In this document: one piece after another, positions 1-6,308 of the stretch
How the letters are laid out: each line of letters begins with the position of its first letter
Numbering within the stretch: position 1 is the first letter of the stretch
Source: Chthonomonas sp035294165
Lineage (GTDB): Bacteria > Armatimonadota > Chthonomonadetes > Chthonomonadales > Chthonomonadaceae
DNA length: 21,582 nucleotides
Assembly (NCBI RefSeq): GCF_035294165.1
Contig: NZ_DATGLN010000166.1
Coordinates: 1-21,582, forward strand
Direction of reading: 5' to 3'
Position numbers and translations under genes: made by a program
The notes under the pieces: model-generated
Told to the model about the DNA's origin: nothing
What the model saw: the letters and a program-made list of their open reading frames with translations, nothing else
The model's database searches: none

Positions 1-145
1 AGGGACGCGGCAGGTAAAAGGAGAGCAAAACCCTGCCGCGCCAGGGAAGGAAGGTGAACTCGAATCACCAAGTATTATCGGTGAACTCGCATCCCTTCTT
101 TAGTTACGGATAAAAGGGCTTCCGTTGTGCCCTTGCTTCGCATTT
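1..145. other. Non-coding left edge with short repeats
   Basis: I see no convincing gene here. A perfect 9-bp inverted repeat (CGCGGCAGG at 6-14 and CCTGCCGCG at 32-40, 17-nt loop) could form a hairpin but has no T-run on either side. The 10-mer GGTGAACTCG occurs at 53-62 and again at 80-89. A weaker imperfect hairpin (CCCTT...AAGGG) spans about 92-118. Any of these could be the 3' structure of the leftward gene that ends at 146, but no canonical terminator is visible. Confidence 0.4.
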
Positions 146-1048
146 TTATTCTACAATGCCTGCGCTTATCTCGAACGTCGCGAGCATATGTACCGGTGGA
201 GCAAGCACAAGAGTGGCCGGGTTGTTCGGGTTTTGCTTAGAGGGTTTGTTGGCAACCGTGCGCACCTGCAAATCGGCCCATCCGTGCTTAACAATACGCA
301 CACATAGACCAAGCTGCGGGGCGAAGTCGGTGGTAGAACGTAGGCGCAGTTTCCCTCGTAGAATCATGCCGCTAATGGGGTTTGTATCGCCCTCAGCAGA
401 GCGAGAATCGGAGACGGGCACAAAGGTATGTATCGTGCTGACCGAGAGCGATTTGATCAGGAGTGTTTGGTAAGGCCCGACCTGTCGCGCCTCTGCCAGG
501 CAGGCGGTGGTGTCGCCTTCGGCTTCATGGTAGCTCCAGTGCTGTCCCATGGCCAGCGGGTAGGTGGGGAATAGGAGGCCGTAAAGGTCGGTAGCACGCT
601 GTAAGAAGTCGGGTATTTCTGGAGAAGCCTCCGTTTTTGGGGAGGAAGGAGAGGAAACGACCGTGCCGTTTGGGGTTACGATGAAACGCAAAGGAGCCTT
701 TGAGGCGTTCACCGTAAACGCTTTGCCGTTCAGCAGGCCAGCACCGCCCGTAACCGCAAACGACAGCTCCGCACTTCCATCGGAGCGAATTTTTTGAACT
801 TGCACGCGCTCCATCAACGTTTCGCGAAGTGTGTACAATGGTAAAGCTCTGCCTGCACGACGGAGAGAATAGACGATATCTATCCGGTAGTTCGTGGTTT
901 GGCTCTCGGAAAACTGCAGCTTAAGAGAATAGAGCGAACGGGAGTGGTTTTGAGAAGGGGGAACTTGCCGTTCTGCCGGTGGGGGAGAGGAGGCTCCAAG
1001 CCCCGTTACCCCCAGAAGCAGAAAGCAAGCCAAGCGTAGAAGACGCAA
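146..1048 (-). CDS. Secreted protein of unknown function, distant paralogue of its upstream neighbour
   Basis: I do not recognise a named family with certainty. The start is uncertain. An ATG at 1132 would overlap the upstream gene by 77 bases and has no ribosome binding site. I prefer a TTG at 1048, seven bases after the upstream stop (TAG at 1056-1058), because translation then begins MRLLRLACFLLLGVTGLGAS, a plausible signal peptide cleaved near GLGA/SS. The protein is then 300 residues. The mature part looks like a beta-rich envelope protein: an N-terminal stretch with LKLQFSESQTTNYRIDI, then RFIVTPNGTVVS, then FPTYPLAMGQHWSYHE. The last two resemble segments in the same order in the 1056-2090 product, so the pair looks like an old tandem duplication. 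It is probably co-transcribed from the promoter at 2120-2148. Coding is well supported by length; the function is unknown. Confidence 0.75.
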   Translation of the reverse strand: MRLLRLACFLLLGVTGLGASSPPPAERQVPPSQNHSRSLYSLKLQFSESQTTNYRIDIVYSLRRAGRALPLYTLRETLMERVQVQKIRSDGSAELSFAVTGGAGLLNGKAFTVNASKAPLRFIVTPNGTVVSSPSSPKTEASPEIPDFLQRATDLYGLLFPTYPLAMGQHWSYHEAEGDTTACLAEARQVGPYQTLLIKSLSVSTIHTFVPVSDSRSAEGDTNPISGMILRGKLRLRSTTDFAPQLGLCVRIVKHGWADLQVRTVANKPSKQNPNNPATLVLAPPVHMLATFEISAGIVE

Positions 1049-1055
1049 CCGCTTG

Positions 1056-2090
1056 CTAACGTAAAGCCGCCTGATCAAGGGCCTGCACCACGAAGCGTGC
1101 GGTAACATCCACATTTCCGGTCGTTGTAACATTGGGCGGAGTGGTGGAAGAGGGGGGCGCGGCGTTCGGTAGAGGAGTCTGCTTTAAATTTACGGCAAGC
1201 TTAAAAAGACCTTTCTGCATTCGCACTGCATAGGTTTTCACTCCGTTCGAGGTGGGGGCAGGCATGCCGAGATAGTTCATCCATCCGGTAAGGCTGGCCG
1301 TGCCTTGAAGGCGACTAACCTCATGCTGCTTGTCGCTTGTGGCCATGCCGCTTGAGTCGAGGGTGTCGTTAATCTGAGAGGTGGCCGTTTGCACGATCTT
1401 CAAATCGAGATTGGCTCCATCCGGCTTCATCGCGCTGAGTTTGTTGGTGTAAGAGACCTTAGCCGGTGCCGTGCCGATCAATCCTTCCTTCGATGTCCAG
1501 GAGGTACCCAGTGTGACGGCGGTGTTCGGCAGAATGACGGGCATGACGATCATAAACAGCTTGCGCAGATCGATCCCTACGTTCACCCGAACCATGTTGT
1601 TGGGCGCGGTGAGAATTCGCGCGATGGAGCCATCAGGCCGTAGCACTACGCTGGTGTTAAGAGCCTTTTGAGCCTGCTCTAAGTCAATGGGGAAGGGAAC
1701 CGTCTGCTTCGGGTCAATCTTGGCCCCGATGGGCACCTCCTTTTGCAACAACTGCATGTCCACTTGGGTTACGGTGAAGTCTATAGGGAGACCATCTTGC
1801 TGGGGTTGACCAACGTGCGCCACATACTCCATGTGAGCTAACAGATGGACAGGCGGATCGCCCGGCTGATCGAAGGGAGGGAAATGGCCATCAAAGTAGG
1901 CTGTTACCAGATAGTGCTGCATTGAGCCGGGTTGCAGCGCATAGGTAAGCAAGGGGCCGGAAACGGCCGGAGCGGCGTTTTGTGCTGGGGTAGCGACCGC
2001 TTTTTGCTGGGCAAAGCTAGGCACCGCAACCAGAAGCAGCAGCACGCAAGGCCAAAAGGGAAAGCACATCGTTTGCAAAAGTTTACGCAT
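1056..2090 (-). CDS. Secreted protein of unknown function (about 344 aa)
   Basis: The ATG at 2090 is chosen because GGAGGT (2101-2106) lies 10 bases upstream. A GTG at 2102 overlaps that ribosome binding site and is less likely. The product starts with a clear signal peptide (MRKLLQTMCFPFWPCVLLLL followed by VAVPSFA/QQ), so it should be exported. The mature protein begins with a Pro/Ala linker. It then has alternating beta-type segments, with VVLRPDGSIARI in the middle, VTLGTSWTSKE after it, and a Pro/Thr-rich stretch before the C-terminal NVDVTARFVVQALDQ. This order is shared with the downstream protein. It resembles uncharacterised envelope families that look for Y-x-L-x-x-G and W-x-x-E type motifs, but I cannot name the domain. 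It has its own consensus promoter and is followed directly by the 146-1048 gene. Confidence 0.85.
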   Translation of the reverse strand: MRKLLQTMCFPFWPCVLLLLVAVPSFAQQKAVATPAQNAAPAVSGPLLTYALQPGSMQHYLVTAYFDGHFPPFDQPGDPPVHLLAHMEYVAHVGQPQQDGLPIDFTVTQVDMQLLQKEVPIGAKIDPKQTVPFPIDLEQAQKALNTSVVLRPDGSIARILTAPNNMVRVNVGIDLRKLFMIVMPVILPNTAVTLGTSWTSKEGLIGTAPAKVSYTNKLSAMKPDGANLDLKIVQTATSQINDTLDSSGMATSDKQHEVSRLQGTASLTGWMNYLGMPAPTSNGVKTYAVRMQKGLFKLAVNLKQTPLPNAAPPSSTTPPNVTTTGNVDVTARFVVQALDQAALR

Positions 2091-2100
2091 AAACCGTGGC

Positions 2101-2106
2101 ACCTCC
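2101..2106 (-). promoter_or_regulatory. Ribosome binding site deciding the start of the 1056-2090 gene
   Basis: On the minus strand GGAGGT ends 10 bases before the ATG at 2090. It abuts the upstream GTG at 2102, which argues against that start. Confidence 0.7.
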
Positions 2107-2119
2107 GAAAAGTAAAAGG

Positions 2120-2148
2120 ATTCTACCTCTTCTAGCAGATACTGTCAA
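2120..2148 (-). promoter_or_regulatory. Consensus sigma-70 type promoter for the 2090/1048 gene pair
   Basis: Read leftward, TTGACA (2148-2143) is followed after exactly 17 bases by TAGAAT (2125-2120). The -35 is a perfect consensus match and the -10 matches 5 of 6. Transcription would start near 2113, leaving about 23 bases of leader that include the GGAGGT site. It lies downstream of the terminator at 2181-2219, so the two secreted-protein genes form a separate transcription unit. Confidence 0.75.
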
Positions 2149-2180
2149 AAAGCCGCTCTTGGTTTCTCCGGGTAGGGCAC

Positions 2181-2219
2181 AAAAAACTCCCTCTCCTTTT
2201 TGAGGGGAGGAGAGGGAGT
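2181..2219 (-). terminator. Intrinsic terminator of the pseudopilin gene
   Basis: ACTCCCTCTCC (2186-2196) and GGAGAGGGAGT (2209-2219) form a perfect 11-bp stem with a 12-base loop. On the minus strand the stem is followed by a run of six T (complement of the A run at 2181-2186). It lies 29 bases after the stop of the 2248-3102 gene. Confidence 0.85.
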
Positions 2220-2247
2220 GGAACTTACTTATAAGGCTTTGGCGAAG

Positions 2248-3102
2248 CTATCGGTTTTGACCGGCTTGGTAGTTGCACTGATCTTGCCAACCGTTGAAGT
2301 TTTGACGCCACATGGTTGGGGTAAGCATGGTGCCGTTGATGTTCTGATCCGGCCCTATGGGCTGCCAGGTAGCCGCCCATGGCATCGTTTTGGCGTGACC
2401 ATCGGCAAAGACATAGTTCGACATCGCGCGGTTGCGTTGATCACGTGGAAGCACCTCTGGCGATTCGGATGTCCAGGTGTTGGGGCCGCGCCCACCGATG
2501 CGTGTATGACGGTCGAAGCCGGCGTTATTGGTGAAGTCTATGCAGACACGACCGTGAATATCCTCCCAAGTGGAGAGTTGGTTCCACTCCCATCCGTCTA
2601 CACCGGGAACGCTCTCTGGGATAAGAATGCAACTCGCCGGTTGGTCGAGGGCGGCCAACTTCATCGCGGTCCAGGGACCGTTAGGCAGGTTGCTGATGTT
2701 GTAACGGTAGGAGCCGGGGATCACCTCATTTGGGTTTGTTTTTGGGTCGTAGTCGTGCATTGCACGAGGTAGGCTGTAGGAATCGGAAGGGCATTGGTAT
2801 ATCTGCTTATTTTTGACGTAGGGAAGCAGCACCTCGTCCCAACCGGTGTTCCAAGGGTTGCCCCAAGGTTCTCCTACATCGGCCTGGTCGTTGAAGAAGG
2901 CTTTGGGAAGATATTCGTCGTGGTCTTGCGTAAACATCGCAATGGCCATGCCAAGCTCTCTGGCGTTGCTAAGGCAGGATATTTCCCGTGCCTTTTCTCT
3001 AGCTTGCGCGAAGACGGGAAACAGGATCGCGGCAAGTATCGCGATAATCGCTATGACCACAAGCAGTTCGATAAGCGTAAACGCTTTTGATTTGAGTTTC
3101 AT
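2248..3102 (-). CDS. Type II pseudopilin-like protein (DUF1559/H-X9-DG type), split motif
   Basis: This is a 284-residue prepilin-like surface protein. The N-terminus has a basic leader (MKLKSKA), then the type IV prepilin methylation/cleavage motif FTLIELL from F8 and a hydrophobic helix to about residue 31. The predicted prepilin peptidase cleavage is A7/F8, with Ala instead of the usual Gly at -1. The F8-R39 segment is identical to that of the other two pseudopilins in the window. Conserved cysteines occur at CLSN (C43) and CPSD (C104). The C-terminal DGH motif (D234-G235) is present. The position ten residues before it is Asn224, and the matching RH pair (R198-H199) lies 34 residues before the DG, so an insertion of about 25 residues separates the two halves of the H-X9-DG signature. 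An AAAGGAG site lies 6-7 bases before the ATG. It is downstream of a LacI-type regulator and a small membrane protein, and ends in an intrinsic terminator. Confidence 0.93.
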   Translation of the reverse strand: MKLKSKAFTLIELLVVIAIIAILAAILFPVFAQAREKAREISCLSNARELGMAIAMFTQDHDEYLPKAFFNDQADVGEPWGNPWNTGWDEVLLPYVKNKQIYQCPSDSYSLPRAMHDYDPKTNPNEVIPGSYRYNISNLPNGPWTAMKLAALDQPASCILIPESVPGVDGWEWNQLSTWEDIHGRVCIDFTNNAGFDRHTRIGGRGPNTWTSESPEVLPRDQRNRAMSNYVFADGHAKTMPWAATWQPIGPDQNINGTMLTPTMWRQNFNGWQDQCNYQAGQNR

Positions 3103-3165
3103 CGAAGTCTCCTTTCCTCTTTGGATGCTGTTCGGACGCGCCTTTGCCTGTACAATGCCTTCTAA

Positions 3166-3387
3166 CTAACGCGCCCCGCCGTTGTAGGAGTTAGAAGGTC
3201 GTGGAGGCATGTAGCCTCCCGGTTGCCCGTAGGTGGGTTTCACCACGGCGCCAGGGGGGAATTTACTTGGCGCTCCGTTGGCCGTAAAGATGTAGTAGCC
3301 GATGCCAACGAGAGCGAGTATTCCAAGGGCAATAACCACAATGCCCACCCATCCTGGCAGCTCACTTTTCAGCGGAGAGCCGCTCAT
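3166..3387 (-). CDS. Small single-pass membrane protein (73 aa)
   Basis: The same frame is open back to 3627, but that extension overlaps the LacI gene. The ATG at 3387 is preceded by a very strong site, AAAGGAGGAGG, about 4 bases upstream, so the real product is 73 residues: MSGSPLKSELPGW, one membrane helix (about residues 13-36), then a Pro/Gly/Tyr-rich tail (KFPPGAVVKPTYGQPGGY). The tail has no cysteines or catalytic motif. The gene lies 49 bases after the LacI-type regulator and 63 bases before the pseudopilin, all in one direction, so co-expression with the pseudopilin is likely. A role in anchoring or assembling the pseudopilin is inference from position only. I do not recognise a family. 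Confidence 0.8.
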   Translation of the reverse strand: MSGSPLKSELPGWVGIVVIALGILALVGIGYYIFTANGAPSKFPPGAVVKPTYGQPGGYMPPRPSNSYNGGAR

Positions 3388-3436
3388 TTTTCCTCCTCCT
3401 TTCGTAGGAAAGAGTCTACTTTCGTTTGGGAAACAT

Positions 3437-4459
3437 CTAGCCGCCCGAAGCACGAACGATGAGTTTGGTTGGAATCTCCACGTGGCGCGGAGCGAGCCAC
3501 TCGCCCGCCTGGATGGCCTGGATTCGCTCCCCCAACATCTGCACGGCGAGATCGCAAATCTCGTGAAGTGGGTAGGCGATTGTGGTGAGGGGCGGGTCAA
3601 AAAGTGCGGCGAAGGGAAGGTCATCACAGCCGATCACCGCCATCTCCTGAGGAACACGTACCCCTTTATGCCGCAGACCGGCCAACGCACCGAATGCCGT
3701 CATATCGTTGAAGCAGAGAAGGGCGTCGGGTCGCTCGGGCAGCTCTAGCATCTGTTCCACACAGTCGCGGGCGATATCCACGTCGAAGGCGGTTCCGTGA
3801 AAGGTGTAGACCAAGGGGTCTTGCCCAATGGCTTTTAGGAAGTTGGTGTAGTATTCCGAGCGCACGTCGCCATCTCGCGCTACGGAGTGCTCCGGAGCAA
3901 GGTAGGCGATGCGGCGGCGCCCGGAAGCCACGAAGTGCTCTAAGGCGCTCTGCAGGCCCGTTTGCAGTACGGCCGACACGCTGTCACGCCCCGGCACACC
4001 GTAGCCGATAACGACGACATTTTCCATATCGGGCTGCTGTACCCGTTCATGCACTTCGGTGGAGGTTTCACACCATACGATCATGCCATCGGGGCGACGT
4101 GAAAGAAGGGTATTGAGAAGATGGAGGTCGTTCGGTTCATCGGCACGGCGCGTGGTGAGGATGATCTCGTAGCCACGACGCTCCAGCGCCGCCGAGCAGA
4201 GGGCGACCATTCGGGCGAAGAAGGGATTTTCTACGCCGCCTACCAATAGCCCAACCACCTGGCTTTTTCGCGTACGCAGCTGCTGTGCTGCCCGGTTGAC
4301 CGTGTAGCCAAGCTCTTTTGCTGCCATCAACACACGTTTTCGTGTCTGTTCCGAGACACGTGTGTTGCCCCGCGTGCCGTTCAACACGCAGGCAGCAGTC
4401 GTATAGTGCACATTGGCTCTTTTAGCGATCTCACGCAGCGTTGGTTGCTTCAAGCTCAT
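3437..4459 (-). CDS. LacI/GalR-family transcriptional regulator
   Basis: This is a full-length 340-residue regulator, normal for the family. It has an N-terminal helix-turn-helix (about residues 7-27, TLREIAKRANVHYTTAACVL) and a hinge NRAAQQLRTR (55-64) with the minor-groove leucine at L61. The remainder is a periplasmic-binding-protein-like effector domain (VVGLLVGGVENPFF near 68-81; LCFNDMTAFGALAGL; VIGCDDLPFAALFDPPLTTI). The recognition helix reads HYTTAACVLNG where most relatives have a Ser-x-Ala-Thr-Val-Ser-Arg-Val type sequence, so its operator may be unusual. No Shine-Dalgarno is obvious. The gene is divergent from the isomerase-epimerase operon, and a CG-centred palindrome sits at its predicted transcription start. 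The simplest reading is a sugar- or sugar-phosphate-responsive, self-regulating repressor of the neighbouring operon. The effector is unknown. Confidence 0.95.
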   Translation of the reverse strand: MSLKQPTLREIAKRANVHYTTAACVLNGTRGNTRVSEQTRKRVLMAAKELGYTVNRAAQQLRTRKSQVVGLLVGGVENPFFARMVALCSAALERRGYEIILTTRRADEPNDLHLLNTLLSRRPDGMIVWCETSTEVHERVQQPDMENVVVIGYGVPGRDSVSAVLQTGLQSALEHFVASGRRRIAYLAPEHSVARDGDVRSEYYTNFLKAIGQDPLVYTFHGTAFDVDIARDCVEQMLELPERPDALLCFNDMTAFGALAGLRHKGVRVPQEMAVIGCDDLPFAALFDPPLTTIAYPLHEICDLAVQMLGERIQAIQAGEWLAPRHVEIPTKLIVRASGG

Positions 4460-4483
4460 GGCTGTGGTACATCGTTCGAGCGT

Positions 4484-4503
4484 TTAACCTATCGTTAGGT
4501 TAA
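4484..4503. promoter_or_regulatory. Putative LacI-type operator, 20-bp palindrome
   Basis: TTAACCTATCGTTAGGTTAA has perfect 8-bp arms (4484-4491 and 4496-4503) around TCGT, with CG at the exact dyad centre (4493-4494). Even-length palindromes centred on CG are the hallmark of LacI-family operators. It covers about +1 to +20 of the predicted regulator transcript, as expected for autorepression. It is 87 bp upstream of the divergent operon start at 4590. Confidence 0.7.
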
Positions 4504-4510
4504 TGGATTA

Positions 4511-4540
4511 AGTATAACATACTCCTTCCGGAACTGTCAA
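4511..4540 (-). promoter_or_regulatory. Promoter of the LacI-type regulator gene
   Basis: Read leftward, TTGACA (4540-4535) is a perfect -35. After 18 bases it is followed by TATACT (4516-4511), a 5/6 match to the -10. The predicted start is near 4504, immediately before the palindrome at 4484-4503. Confidence 0.7.
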
Positions 4541-4589
4541 ATGGAAGTCATAAACACTTCTCTGCACAGAAGAAGGTATAACAGAAACT

Positions 4590-6308
4590 ATGAAAAGCAC
4601 AAAAAGCTCTCGGAGGTTGCCCGCGGTCACCGAGCCAGAAACAGCGGCGACACCGCTTTCGCTTGCTGTGGGGGTGAAGAGCGACCCCATTGAGTATCGC
4701 TACTCTTTCTCATGGCTCTTCCGGGTTATGAAAGAGGAGGGGGTTCGTTTTCTGCAGCTCGGCACTTTCTTTGAACTGTACCACCTGCCCGATGAGGTTT
4801 TTCTGCAACTGCGTGCCGAAGCGGATGCCCACGGCATTTGTATCCGCAGTCTCTTTACCGCCCATCGAGAACTCGGCGGCTTCTTTCGGAAAGAGGCAGG
4901 GTATGAGCGGGTAGCACGACGTTGTTATGAACGACTCATCGAGGTAGGTGCTCTGCTCGGTGCCTCTGCTGTAGGCTCCAACCCCGGTGCCGTACTGCGG
5001 GATGAGATGGACTTCAAACCCGCCGGCCTCGCCTGCTACGTGCGCCACATGAAAGAGCTTATGCACTACGCCCATGAAAAGGGAGTGCGCTGGCTTACCA
5101 TTGAGCCGATGTCGTGCCTTGCCGAGCCACCCACGACCCCCGACGAGATTCGGGAACTGGCCGAGGAGCTAAACGCCTATCATGCCGCCCATCTTTCCAA
5201 CACGGCACGGGTGGGTTATTGTGTGGACATCGCCCATGCCTACATAGACAGAAGAGGCGCCCTGGTCTATGCTCCGCAGGCTCTCTTTGAAGCCGCTCTG
5301 TTTGCTCTCTACGAAATCCATCTTAAGAACACCGATGCCCGCTTCGAGGCGACCTTTGGGTTCTCGGAAGAGGAACGTCTGCGTGGCGTGATTGAGATAG
5401 CCACCTTTCGCGATCTGCTCTATCAACATGCGCATCATCTTCCTGTCTCCGAGGTGGTAGGCTACCTCGAGATCGGCGGGCCTAAGCGCGGGCGAGACTA
5501 TACCGACCCGCTTTTGGAGACTCAGCTGCGTAGCTCGTTACGCTATCTCAAACAACACTTCACCGCCCGCCCACCGGATGCCACGCCATTGCCGACACCC
5601 TCTCGACCCGTACGCATTGCGCCCTCCATGATGTGCGCCGACCAAACTCATCTTGCCGATGAGGTGCGCGAACTGGAGATGCTGGGCGTGGATTGGCTCC
5701 ACATGGATATTATGGATACCCATTTCGTGCCGAACATGCCCCTCGGCCTCGTCACCGTGGAGCATCTGCGCGCTTTAACCCGCCTTCCCTTCGATGTCCA
5801 TCTCATGGTGGAGCATAACGAGCTTTTTATCGAGCGATTGGCAAAGATCGGAGTTCAATCCATCTCGGTACATGCCGAGTCCACACGGCATCTCGACCGT
5901 GTGCTCAGCCTCATTCGCGCCCACGGAATTCAGGCAGGGGTGGCGTTGAACCCGGCAACTCCGCTCTCCGCGCTCGAATATGTGCGAGAGTTGATAGATT
6001 TTGTGCTTATCATGACGGTAAACCCCGGTTTTGCCGGGCAAGTTCTTACCACCTCGGCCATCCGTAAGATAAGCGATTGTCGCCGCTGGCTCGATGAGAG
6101 AGGCTTTTCCCAGTTGCCGATTCAGGTGGATGGCAATGTCAGTTTTACCAACATCCCTCGCATGGTAGCTGCAGGCGCCGATATCCTCGTTGTCGGCACT
6201 AGCAGTCTCTTTGCTTCAGATAGGCCGCGGTTAGAAAACATGCGTCGTATTGAACAGGCCATCCGGGAAGGAATGCAACAACGCCAAGAGAGGCCTCTAA
6301 AGTCATGA
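4590..6308 (+). CDS. Bifunctional fusion: xylose-isomerase-like TIM barrel plus ribulose-/allulose-phosphate 3-epimerase
   Basis: A continuous 572-residue reading frame joins two enzymes. Residues about 33-325 form a sugar-phosphate isomerase/epimerase (AP-endonuclease-2 type) TIM barrel. Its likely metal ligands are E172 (TIEPMS), D213 (YCVDIAHAY), H244 (IHLKNTD) and E294 (GYLEIGG). A Pro-rich linker (about 326-341) leads to a complete ribulose-phosphate 3-epimerase fold (342-565). This has IAPSMMCADQ, HMDIMDTHFVPN (H371, D373), VHLMV (H404), LNPATPL, MTVNPGFAGQ, VDGN (D514) and VGTSSLF. H371, D373, H404 and D514 match the family metal/catalytic set. The SMMCAD, MTVNPGFAGQ and VDGNVS wording is closer to allulose-6-phosphate epimerase (AlsE) than to Rpe. 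The ATG at 4590 has only a weak AGAAGG 13 bases upstream. TATAAC at 4577-4582 would put a start site almost on the ATG, so a leaderless message is possible. The gene overlaps the next by 4 bases. The substrate is inferred, not known. Confidence 0.93.
   Translation: MKSTKSSRRLPAVTEPETAATPLSLAVGVKSDPIEYRYSFSWLFRVMKEEGVRFLQLGTFFELYHLPDEVFLQLRAEADAHGICIRSLFTAHRELGGFFRKEAGYERVARRCYERLIEVGALLGASAVGSNPGAVLRDEMDFKPAGLACYVRHMKELMHYAHEKGVRWLTIEPMSCLAEPPTTPDEIRELAEELNAYHAAHLSNTARVGYCVDIAHAYIDRRGALVYAPQALFEAALFALYEIHLKNTDARFEATFGFSEEERLRGVIEIATFRDLLYQHAHHLPVSEVVGYLEIGGPKRGRDYTDPLLETQLRSSLRYLKQHFTARPPDATPLPTPSRPVRIAPSMMCADQTHLADEVRELEMLGVDWLHMDIMDTHFVPNMPLGLVTVEHLRALTRLPFDVHLMVEHNELFIERLAKIGVQSISVHAESTRHLDRVLSLIRAHGIQAGVALNPATPLSALEYVRELIDFVLIMTVNPGFAGQVLTTSAIRKISDCRRWLDERGFSQLPIQVDGNVSFTNIPRMVAAGADILVVGTSSLFASDRPRLENMRRIEQAIREGMQQRQERPLKS

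Noticed and set aside
51..90. Repeat array or CRISPR-like element at the left edge
   Set aside because: Only two copies of a 10-mer occur, with no regular spacing or further units.
2200..2772. Rightward open frame of 190 codons
   Set aside because: It lies antisense inside the pseudopilin gene at 2248-3102, lacks a ribosome binding site and shows no domain; it is a shadow of that gene.
2842..3102. Recent gene conversion between pseudopilin N-termini
   Set aside because: Protein identity is complete but about half of the codons differ synonymously, which argues against a recent exchange.
3388..3627. N-terminal extension of the small membrane protein to 153 residues
   Set aside because: The extension overlaps the LacI gene, is Pro/Ser/Arg-rich shadow sequence, and the ATG at 3387 has an excellent ribosome binding site.
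4710..5075. Leftward open frame of 121 codons inside the fusion gene
   Set aside because: It is antisense to a well-supported enzyme domain and has no features of its own.
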